Assembly (NCBI GenBank): GCA_033439295.1
Contig: JAVTLE010000005.1
Span: 3,026,501-3,090,500, forward strand
Direction of reading: 5' to 3'
Origin: Deuterostichococcus epilithicus
Lineage: Eukaryota > Chlorophyta > Trebouxiophyceae > Prasiolales > Stichococcaceae
DNA length: 64,000 nucleotides
Position 1 is the first letter of the stretch. Every line of letters starts with the position of its first letter. The position numbers and the translations under genes were made by a program. This document shows positions 1 through 10,400 of the stretch, in pieces. Under the pieces are notes generated by a model. The model did not search any database and was not told the origin of the DNA. It saw only the letters and a program-made list of their open reading frames with translations.

Positions 1-3000
1 CTGAACCATGTCGCCTACATGACAGCATGCTCAGATGCAAGCGAGCCTGTTCAACCCTTCTCGGCGCCTGCAGTAACCTAGCAGTGAACCGAGAGGCGCT
101 CACTCAGCCAATCTGCAGCAAGGCAGACGGCCACGTCTCAGTCTTCCCTGCGCCTGCAGGGACTGCCGTCGTTCGAGGAGCTGATAAACCCCGTGCGCGG
201 CGGTGGCGGCAGCGGCGGCGACCAATTTGCCATGGGCGGCGCCAAGCGGACGAAAGTGCTGGCGCTGACGCGCAAGTTCGTCGCCAGCGCCGCCGTCAAG
301 GACCAGGCGCTCGCGCTGTACGTCAACGCCCAGGTACAATGGCGGTCAAATGCCGGCGTGTGTGTGTGATGCAGGTGCCTTGCGGCAGCGGCAGCACTGC
401 TGCCGCCTGCACATGAATCACCAGACGCCTGGGAGGGGAGCCTGACTTCCATTATGCGCTGAACGAGTCGCTGTGGCTGCTCGGCACTGCCGAAGCTGCG
501 GCGGGTGAGTCCCTTTCGGGGGGAGACCCAGAGACCAGGAGGCTGAGCCGGCGAGACGGCTCGGATTGGCTTGAACAGGGACAAGCGGGGAACGTAATGG
601 ATGTGGCGCTGTGAGACAGCGAATGCAATGCCCCAATATACCGCCTGATTGCGCAGTCTCTCACCTGCAGCTGTACGGCCCGGCGGCGGCGGCGTTCCGC
701 AAGCGCCTGCTGCGCGGCATGACGGCGGGGCTGCAGGACGCTCTGCTGGCGGCACAAAATGGCGACGCCGTGGAGGACCTGCTGTTCCCCTATTTTGCAG
801 AGTTTGCGCTGCACACCTACCCCGACGAGATCGCCGCCTACCGGTAGGCCGCCAGCCCTCTGCTCAGCCGTCATCTGCTCAGCTCTAGTCCTTGTGCGTC
901 AGCAAGTGCGCTCTGGGTGTAGCGTGCGCTGCCGCCACCACACCTTGCGGTGACAGCGGCCAGCGATCGGAGCTGGCGCCTCTGAACACTTGCAAAAAGG
1001 ATGGGCGTCCGGCGCGACGGCTAGTCTCTCCGACCCATCAGCTGCAACCGGGTCAGTGCGACCACGCCGCAGGGAGCTGGTCAAGACAGTGGACCTGCGG
1101 AAGCCGCACCAGTGGTACCCCATGGCGCGCGCGCTGCAGCGCCGCATCATCTACCACGCCGGCCCCACCAACAGCGGCAAGACCTTCCAGGCGCTCCAGG
1201 TGCCGCGCACCCCCTCGTTTTCAATCGTTTTCACGCTCCGCCTGGCCGTCCCCGCTCACACAGTCTGTCAAACAAGATGCCGTTCTTGAAGCTGCATGCC
1301 CGAAGGCATTTTCGTAGCATTGCGAGGTACTTGTGCGGCCCTGGTCGACTTTACAATTGTCGCCGGGCGCGCCACCCGCGGTAGTAGTAGAAGCGGTCTC
1401 CAGGATCGCTGCTTCATGGCTGCCGCATGCGCTCCCAGGCGATGCTGGGGGCGAAGGAGGGGCTGTACTGCGCACCGCTGCGGCTGCTGGCCATGGAGGT
1501 GGCCGACGCCTGCAACGCCGACGGCACCTTTTGCACCCTCATCACAGGTGCGCTTCCCCCGTCCGTCCAAGGTGACTGCCGCGTGGTGATCTGTAGCAAC
1601 AGGCCGACAGCTGCGCCCAGGCCAGTCGAGGCTTTGCACAGCCGCACATGGGTGCAGGGCCCCTGCATGGGCGTTACCCAATCCGGTCCTGGGCGAGCAC
1701 CTGTCGGCAAGGGGTCCGGAGGTACGGGTTTGTGCTGGGCGGGCTGATCGACGTCGGCGCCCATGGTTGCGTGCAGGACAGGAGCGGAAGGTTGTGCCTG
1801 GGGCGGGCCACACGGCGTGCACCATCGAGATGGCCGACCTGGGCACCCGCATCGACGTCGCCGTCATCGACGAGATCCAGGTAAGAATCATCAAATACAG
1901 AAACAATTTAAAAACACATCGACGATGCCGTCATTGACAAGGTCCAGGTGGCCGAGCTCGCCAACCGAGCGATCTGTCGGCTGATGGGCTGTCACGGCGG
2001 GGCTGCTGGGCCAGCCGTCGGAATATTGTTTTGTAACCTAGATATGACAGCTGGCGACCAGCAAACTTGACTGCCTCTGGGTCGGCGCCCAAGGCATCAG
2101 CATCAAAGTCGCGGTCCCGGTCACATCTACGCTCAGTTCGCTGAGCGGTTCGATCTCTGAGTCCCGAACCATCATCTGATCATCAAAGGTCCATGGTGAT
2201 GCCGCTCGCAGATGGTGGGTGACGAGCAGCGGGGCTGGGCGTGGACGCGCGCGCTGCAGGGGCTGCCCGCCAACGAGCTGCACGTCTGCGGCGACGCCTC
2301 CGCCGTGCCCCTGGTGCGTTTCGCTGGGGTCTAGGGTGTAGTGTGACCTGCCTGCCGACGAGCCGTACGTGTGCGGCTCCGCAAAGCCCTGGTGCGCTCA
2401 CCTGCCCTCAGGGTGGCTTGCGCTCGCGCTGGCTCCCGCAGCTGTGTGCTGCCATGGCACGGCGGCCTGCCTGCGCTCTGGGCAAGAGTGGTCCGTGCCA
2501 GAAGTCTCGGATGCCCTTGCACTTGCTCCAGAATCATACCTGCAACATCGCTGCTCTCAAAGCTGCTTCCCGGCCCCAGTTGATGCAAGTGCGGCGTCTG
2601 TGCCCGGAGATGGGGGTGCAGGTGGCAAGGTCTCACGTGTACACCGACCCCAAAATCTCAGAACAAGTTTGTGCATTCGTTGAGCATCCCACGCGGCCGG
2701 CGCAGGTGCGGCAGCTGTGCGCGGAGATGGGGGAGGAGGTGGAGGTGCGCAACTACGAGCGCTTCACGCCCCTGGCTGTGGAGGCGGCGGGCCTGCGCGG
2801 CGGCTACCGCCGCGTGCAGCCAGGCGACTGCATTGTCGCCTTCTCCCGCAAATCCATCTTCACCATCAAGCGGGTAAAAGCACTTGAAGAACCGAGCCCT
2901 GATGCTCGGGGTTGTGGTTGGACCACCTGCCAAGAGGCGGCACAACTGCAGTCAGGTCGATCTTGCGTCCCTCATTAACGCTGCTGTTGCTGCAGTTGCA

Positions 3001-6000
3001 GCAGGCGGCCCCGATGCCGCTGCAAGCGAGTTGGGCGCAAAGCGCCACTTTTCCGCCCGGACCTGGGTGGTCCGTCCAAAGCATTGCTGTGCTGCCCGCT
3101 GCAGATGATAGAGGCGACGACGGGGCATAAGACGTGCGTGGTGTACGGCGCGCTGCCGCCGGAGATGCGCCGCCTGCAGGCCCGCCTGTTCAACGACCCC
3201 GACTCCGACTATAAGGTGCGTCTTCGATGGGGATTATGCCCCCGGGGGGGGGTTGAGGGCTCAGTGTACAGCTCCTGTGCTGCAGCAGTGGGCGCAGGGT
3301 CAGGAGACGGCAGCGGCCTGTCTGGGTGCAGCCCCGTTCAAAGTGGTCGGGGATGATGCAGAGACCGGACCTGTGCCAGGCGGATGTCTGAAGATGCGAT
3401 GCCTGCTGACGGGGATGCGCTGCTGGCGGCAGGTGCTGGTGGCTTCGGACGCAGTGGGCATGGGGCTCAACCTCAACATCCGGCGCATCATCTTTCACTC
3501 CCTCAACAAGTTCGAGGGTGCGCACGCCCTTCTTGTCGATTCTGGTTACCCTCCAAACTCCGTTCACATTCATGGACACTGCAACACGCATGTCCAGGGT
3601 TGTTCGCCGCCCTTGCAGGCCATGCAGGGTCGGCGGTCAGCGCCTGCCGCCGCATCGTCGGTCACGCGTCTCGGCCAAAGCTGCAGTGGAGATTCACACA
3701 CAAGCGAACCAGATGAGTAACATAAAAGCAAACCAAATTTTATGTACCCAGAACGACTGACCCTGCTCACCGATTGTGCGCCGCAGGCAAGACGTCGGTG
3801 CCGGTGAGCGTCAGCCAGCTGAAGCAGATTGCGGGGCGCGCGGGGCGGCGCAACAGCGTGTGGGGCGAGGGCCTGGCCACCTGCCGCATGCGCAGCGACG
3901 TGCCCGCGCTGCAGGCGGCACTCGCGGTGCCGCTGTCGGAGATGAGCACGCCGAACGCGGGCCTCTTCCCCGAGTTCGAGCACCTAGAGGTTTGTACGCC
4001 CCTGCGCTCCTGCAAGGCGCCAAACTTCACGACAGTGCGGCGGGGGTTCAGAGTTCAGGGTTGGCGGCGGCGTGCCTCGCCACTGGCGTTTGCCTTGTCG
4101 GGGTTGGCTTGCGTTGGTCGCTGCGCCTTCGAGCCAACGATAGCCTAGGCTGCCAGACCTCGTGCAGCGCCTGGCCTCCCGCCTCACGGTCGGTTAGCCG
4201 TCTGCGCTCGCCGCCGCAGGTATTTGCGGGGCAGGTGCCGGAGCTGAGCTTCCCAGAGGTGCTGACGCGCTTTGGGGAGGAGGCGCGGCTGGACGGCACC
4301 TACTTCTTCTGCCAGCAGGACTCCGTCATCGCCATTGCCAAGCTGCTGGAGCAGGTGGGGCGGGTCCAGGGGATACTAAATTCGAATTGCGTTAGTCTTT
4401 AATCCAGGAAATACTGAGTCCAACTGGACTTGTAATCGCCTGGCGGGTCGCAGCGCCTCTGAACCTCCTGTGCAGCTGGTTGCAGAAAGTTCTGCGTGGC
4501 TTTCCAGTGGGTGGCGGCGCCCATGTCTGCCGCCAGCATGCCGCAACTCGGTGGCCGCTATGAATCAGCATCTGGCTGTGTTCCCACCGAGCAAACCACG
4601 GGCGGCCCTGCATATAGCGTCACCGCAACAGTTGTCGGACTCAACTGCACAGTCAGATTTGCCCAAAAACCATCCGTCGGCCGTCGGGGAACTTGAGGCT
4701 GTTGCGCCACCATGTCCGCGCAGGTGCGGGGCCTGTCGCTGGCGGACCGCTTCACCTTTGCGATGAGCCCCACAAGCACGCGCAACCCGGCGGCGAAGGC
4801 GGCGCTGCTGTCGTACGCGACCGCCTTTGCCGACGAGCGGCCGGCGTCGCTGCGGGTGCGGGTGCCGGCCGCGGCACCGGCTTCGCCCGACGAGCTCAAG
4901 ATCATGGAGGGCTCCTACCAGGTGCGGACGTGAACAGCCGCCGGCACCTTGAAGCGACAGCCGGGCCGCGGCGCAGCCTGCTGTTGCGCAGGTTGAAGCT
5001 GGCGGCCAGGTCCTTTTGGATGCGGCAGGCGTCTGGACGCCGGGGCGTGCAACCCTTTGCCGCGGTGCGCCCGCACAGGTGGCGGCGCTGTGGACGTGGC
5101 TGTCGCTTCGCTTCGGCGAGGAGGCGTTCCCGGGGCGGGAGGCGGCCGCGCAGACATCGCGACGCCTCGTGGCGCTCATGGAGCAGGGCCTACAGGTGCT
5201 GCTTCCAGCTCCTCCAGCTCTTGCCTGCTCCGCACAACCTTGCGTGTGCCACTGCTTTGGCGCCGCCTCAACCATGCGCTGCCATGCATACGCTACCGTT
5301 CCAAACTTCAAGCAAGAAGCCGCTCACTCGTTAGGAAACCGCCCTGCGACACAATGCTACCAGTGCCATGCAACGACACCACAGCTGTGGCTGTGCGCGG
5401 CAGGCGCTCAGCGAGCAGCACGCCAGCGAGCTCACGCAGGACGAGGGCCGCCGGGTGCGGCGCCGGGAGCGGCGCGGCGGCGGCGGCGGCGGCGGATCCA
5501 GCGACAGCGACGCCGAGGAGCCCGCGCAGCAGCAGCGCGGGAGCCGCCGGCAGCACCGAGCTCGCCGCGATGTCAACAGCGCCGGCGGTGGCGGCAAGGG
5601 CGCTGGCTCCGAAGTTCAGCAGGCAACGGCAAAGCCCCGCGGGCAGCCTGCCGCAGCACCCGAGCGCGGCCGCATCTGCTCGCGCGCGCCGGCTGACGCC
5701 AGCGGAGACGAGGGCCCACTGCCGGAGGGAAGGTTAGCATCAGTGCAGGGCACTGGCTGGGAGCTGGGGACGGCGCTGGGAGGCAGGGGCGGCGGCCGAC
5801 AGGGCGGCGCCGCACAGGCTGATGCCGAGTGGCCTGGCTTTGACAGCAGCCGGCGCGTGGGGCCCATGACCATGCGGCCGGAGGCGGCTGCCGGCAGCGG
5901 CCGCGGCAGCATCGCGGCGGGCTCAGGCCCGCGTGCTGCTGCGCGTGCAGCACAGTATGGCGACGCGCCCGCCGTTGGCGCGGCGCAGCGGCAGCGTGCC

Positions 6001-6926
6001 GCGGCGATGGCGCTGTCGCCGGGCGTGCGCCGCGGCGCTCACGCCGCCGTCGTTGCTGCCACGCCCGAAGGCGGCCCAGCGGACGCAGCTTCCGACCGAA
6101 GCGGGAGCGAAGGCGGTGGCTCCCTGTGGCAGCGCATCGCCGGGCCTGTGCCGCCGCCCCGGCAGCCCAGGGTTTCGACGATGCAGCGACGGGGCGAGTT
6201 CGCAACGCGCTGGCCCCGCCACGGCCCGAGCCACTACAGCGGACGCCCGCGGCGATTTGCGCTGTCTGGCAAGGCGACGTCGGCGCTGCCACTGCACATC
6301 CTGCGGGCCGGCGCTGTGTGCACAAAGGTCAGCGCTGTGCACACACAAGCTTTGCGAATGAACTTCCCGCCTACCTTCTGGCATGTAGATGCAGGCGCCG
6401 CAGCACTTGCGACTGTGCCAACACTCCCAGACAAGATGGTGCGGGTACTGCTCCGACCGCGAGCACTGCTCCGGTAGCGGGATGTTGCATTCCTGGGAAT
6501 GCTGTGCCTGATCAACAGGAAACTTTATCAGGGACCGGGAGAGCTAAATTTGCGGTTACATGCTGGGCGCAGGTGCCTCAGCCATATGGGCCGCAGTCGG
6601 CGGACCTGCTGGTAGCACATGCGGCGCGGCTGGCCACCCCCTTCGACGAGGCGTGGCCGGATGCACACGCTGGCGGCGCGGGTGCAAGGGCCGCCGGCGG
6701 CGGCGGCAGGAATGCGCACTCCGCGCCTGCGACAGGACGAGCCTGGCAGCCTACTCAGCCCTCAGACGGCATCGGCAGCGGTAGCGGCAGCACATTGAAT
6801 GGCCGGCAACGGCTGGAGTCAGAGAAGGGGCCTGCTGCCGCGAGGCCCTCGCGGCTACAGCCGCCGCCCGCGCCGGTGGAGCAGTCCCTGTGGGGGCGCG
6901 CGAAGCAGTGGCTAGCGAATGCGTGA
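1..6926 (+). CDS. SUV3: SUV3-type ATP-dependent RNA helicase (mitochondrial/plastid), 5' end uncertain
   Basis: Superfamily 2 helicase of the SUV3/SUPV3L1 family, which unwinds RNA in the organellar degradosome. Exons I can place: up to 333, 425-504, 671-843, 1073-1199, 1439-1547, 1777-1880, 2212-2313, 2706-2873, 3105-3215, 3433-3517, 3787-3989, 4220-4354, 4724-4921, 5079-5195, 5404-6327, 6573-6926. Motifs in order: [10 protein letters not shown] (Walker A), [18 protein letters not shown] (DExH-type Walker B), [27 protein letters not shown] and QIAGRAGRR (motif VI), then a SUV3 C-terminal helical region to about 5195. Exon phases join cleanly where tested, for example CG+G restores Arg before ELVKTVDL. 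The last two exons add about 425 residues of Gly/Ala/Arg-rich low-complexity sequence not typical of the family; the frame there rests on openness alone. The initiator and targeting peptide are not identified, so the start is given as the window edge. Confidence 0.9.
1851..1947 (+). repeat. Exon-end copy inside SUV3 intron
   Basis: The exon tail at 1851-1880, encoding [10 protein letters not shown] and ending CAG|GT, recurs at 1918-1947 in the following intron with about 25 of 30 bases matching. The copy keeps the frame ([10 protein letters not shown]) and a CAG|GT donor. Confidence 0.7.
2262..2397 (+). repeat. Second exon-end copy inside SUV3 intron
   Basis: The exon end at 2262-2318 ([11 protein letters not shown]..., donor GTGCG) has a diverged copy at 2349-2397 in the intron ([11 protein letters not shown]..., followed by GTGCG). 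The offset is about 87 bp. Confidence 0.6.
2586..2756 (+). repeat. Exon-start copy upstream of SUV3 exon
   Basis: The exon start at 2703-2756 (cag|GTGCGGCAGCTGTGCGC) is preceded by a diverged copy at 2586-2638. Both read in the same frame: VRRLCPEMG in the copy and VRQLCAEMG in the exon. The offset is 117 bp. Confidence 0.75.
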
Positions 6927-7451
6927 TCCTGAGCCTGAGCGGCGGTGCATGTAAGCTGCCGCGCGGACTGAAAGCTTGACTACGGTTGTCAGGTGCAAAG
7001 TCGGGGCTCTTCGAGCTCTCACAGGGTCGCTATCCAAAGCCGGACGAGAGGAATGCGCATTTGAAACCCTCAAAACGCTATCACAGCACGCCCAGCACAT
7101 CTGAAAGCATCGAGCTCAATTCACCAGAGGCGCAGTTGCTGTGATCGAGGTGGCGTGCCACCATCACCTCGCTGCACACGCGGTTCGTTGCGCAAGTGGC
7201 TTGAGGTCGTGAATTTCGAAAGCTGTCAATCTTCTGATTTTCGCTGTGCTTCAGCAGATACCAGACAGCGGCAGGCGATCGGCGTACACATCGAATGGAT
7301 TTGCTCACCCGGAAGCCATGCCGAATGCCTCCAGGGATCACGGACACCACGCATCGCTTGGCCATCCGCCGAACGACTGTGATGTCCAAGCGACCTGACA
7401 TGGTCGCGTCCCTGTAGCCCCCGAGACAGCAGCCCTTGAGGGACGCTCGCC
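6927..7451. other. Intergenic region between SUV3 and TopBP1-like genes
   Basis: About 525 bp between two genes on the same strand. It should hold the SUV3 3' UTR (TGTAA at 6950-6954) and the promoter and 5' UTR of the BRCT gene. The sequence is slightly less GC-rich than the flanks. I see no TATA box or repeat I would defend. Confidence 0.5.
6950..6954 (+). terminator. Candidate TGTAA polyadenylation signal of SUV3
   Basis: TGTAA lies 24 bases after the stop. Chlorophytes such as Chlamydomonas use TGTAA as the poly(A) signal; the short distance makes this only a candidate. Confidence 0.35.
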
Positions 7452-10400
7452 ATGAGCTCGTCCGAGCCAGCGGGTGGCCAGGACAGCAATGCTGCAGTCG
7501 AGAAGCCGGCGCGGCCGCAGCCGCTGATAGGCGTCAAGGTGCACTGCACCGGGCTGGATGCTGAGCAGCGGGATGCGCTGCGGTCGCATGTTGAGGGCCT
7601 GGGCGGCGCCTTCCAGAGCAAGATGGACCTGAAGGACTTTCCAAATGTGCTTGTTGCCCGCTCCGTGGTTTCGGAGAAGTACAAGGTGAGGGGGACCCCG
7701 CTGCTGCAGCGCAGAGGCAGATGCTCTGGCAAGCCCGCGTGTGCGTACTCCGCATCAGCCCATGCAGCCTGTGATGCTGCTGCTGCACCTCGTGAAGTAT
7801 GCGCCGAGTTCGGATTGTGCACCGTGCGCAGTTCTGCTGGAAACAAGGCATCCCAGTGGTGGGCCTCAGTTGGTCGGCCGCCTGCTGGGCATCCAAGCGC
7901 CTGGTGCGACATCCGCATGTTCCCCTTCTACCTGCCTGCGCGAGCGCGCTCCACACATCTGCCTGCCACCTCCGGCTGCACAGATGTCCGCGCTGCTCAT
8001 CAGAGCGCGCCTCACACCAACTTTTCAGGATCATGGCGGCAGCAGCTGAGTCCGCCTTGGTGCAGGAGCCCGTGGCGCCGCACCGCCTGCTGGCGCTGGC
8101 TGGCACGCGCATCAGCTTGACCGGCTTCCACCTGGACACAAAGCGGCGGCTGGGGGCGCTCATCGAGCGCGGCGGGGGGCAGCACTCCGCCGAGCTGAGC
8201 AAGGACTGCACCCACCTGATCGCGGAGGCCACCACCAGCGACAAGCACAGGTGCGACGGCAGCATTGTACTCCGGCAGGAACACAACGCTGCTAGTATTG
8301 CGGCTGCAGCGGTGTTGCAGACGGTGGGGGAGCCGCTCGGAGTCTGTTCATGTTCTCAGTCCAGGGTCAAGCCTGTCGCTCATCAGCTTGCCGGCGCAAC
8401 AGACATCATCAATGTGGTGAAGCCGGCGAGCCGTGGAGTCTCGTTGCAAGCCCACCGCCTGCTGAAGACTGCGGCCCGCTTCAACTCCCCCCTGCAGGGC
8501 GGCCGTGGCATGGGGCACCATCGAGATCGTGACTCCCGCCTGGCTGAAGGCCAGCGTGGAAGCCGGCGCTGCTGTGGCGCCCGACAAATTTCGCATCCCA
8601 CCCGCCGGCGGTGCCCAGCCCAGCAGCGGGCGGGCGTCGGCCGCCAGCAACGGCAGCGCCGCGCCGGCGCCGGCGGTGGGCGGGCGGCGGAGGCAGACGC
8701 CCGCCACCTCGACTGCTTCCGTTGGCCTGGCCAGCCGCGTGTCGGAGACAGAGCCGACGGCCGAGGCCGGGGCGCCGGTCCCGGCGCCGCCACGGCAGCG
8801 CCGCCAGGCGGAGCCTGCGACCATGTGAGTGTGGGCCAGGATGCCAAGACCCTGTCCCCTCTGTATCGTAGAGCCTCGCAGGCTTGACTGAAGTGGATGC
8901 AGAGGCTGCCCTCAAAGTCAGAAGCGTTACAATCGCCGGCCGCAGTGACTGAAGCAGCACAGCAAGTCGTCCCATGCATCACAGGAGCAGCGCGGCGGCC
9001 GCCATTAGCGCCGGCACTGGCGCAATGTCCGGCGCGCCGTCTGCGGCGGAGCCCAGCCGTGGCGGCGGCAGCGGCGAGGCCACCTCCAGCGGCGGCGGGC
9101 CGGCGCGCGCGTCGCAGCTGTGCGGCGGCTGCAGCCAGATGTCGCAGGGCGGGACCCGGCCACGGGGCAAAGGTGGGATCGCCGCCCGCAACGATGCTGC
9201 ACGTCCGGCAAGCGTCGTGTGCATGACATAGCTTGCATTCCTGGGCAGTGAGTGCGCTCTACTGGTGTCGGCGCCGAAGCGGCTGGGCAGCGAATGAGTA
9301 CCCTGGCTGCCATTGAGCACCAAGCCGACCAAACACCCTGGAAGGGAACAGAGTCACATTGAGTTGATGTCTCGCTGCTGTCCACATTCCTGACAGGCAA
9401 CTACCTTGGAGGCGTGCGCCTACACCTTGCGGGCTGCGAGGGCGAGGAGCGCACCCAGCTGCGCGTAACTTGCCGCCATGGCAACGCCCTTGTGCACACC
9501 GCCCTCGGCCCCATGCTGCGCTACATCGTGGTGCGTTCCCTGGGCAGCTGCTCCCGTGCGGTTCCCTGAAGTCCTGACGCTTCTGATTCGATATTTCTCT
9601 CGTGCTGTCCCCCGTCGCTGCTGCAGTATGTCGGGTGCTCGTGCGGAGTTTTGTGGAGGGGGCAGGGGGAAGGCTGAAAAGTGCGCCTCACTCCCGCAGC
9701 GGCCTCGCAGTGAGTGACAGCTGTTTGTGGGACCGTGCCATGTGATGACCCCCACGACAAGGGCCATCGCTGCTGCAGGTGGGCGCCACGCCGAGCGACA
9801 AGGAGCTTGAGGGCGTGGCGAAGCACATGGTTGCGCACCGCGGCAGCTGCGAGGTAGTGGCGGCGGCGTGGCTGCAGGACTGCGCTGAGCAGCGGCGGCT
9901 CGTCGGCACGAACGACTTCCTGCTTCCGCCGGAGGCGCTGGCCTCTGCAAACTGCTTCCGGCAGGTCAGCAGAAGTACACCCCAAAGGGCCCTTGGCATG
10001 TGCCTATGTGCAACAGCGCTAGCGCGGAAGCACTGACGCCACCATTTGTGGGGTGCTGTCAGGCACAGAGAGCCGGTTTCCATGCCGCCATAACTGCGGC
10101 GTCAGGATTGGCGCCGTCGGGTACAACAGAGCTGGCACGCTGCCCAACCATGTGGTGACTTGAAACTCAGCCTGAAATTCATGCTTGGAGGTGCGTTCCT
10201 GCAGGCCGCCTTGACAAGGGGATGGGGCATAGTTGCGGAGCCGGCGGGGGCTGCGGAGGAGGCCACCCGCGATTTGGCCAGCGCTGGTGCCGCCACTGTT
10301 GCCTCAAAGTGAGCCCAGTCTGCGTCTCGGTTTGCCATCTCCGTTGCTTCATGCGTGTGCCTCTCTGAAAACTTCCATCATGTTGGCGGTCGCAGCCTGA

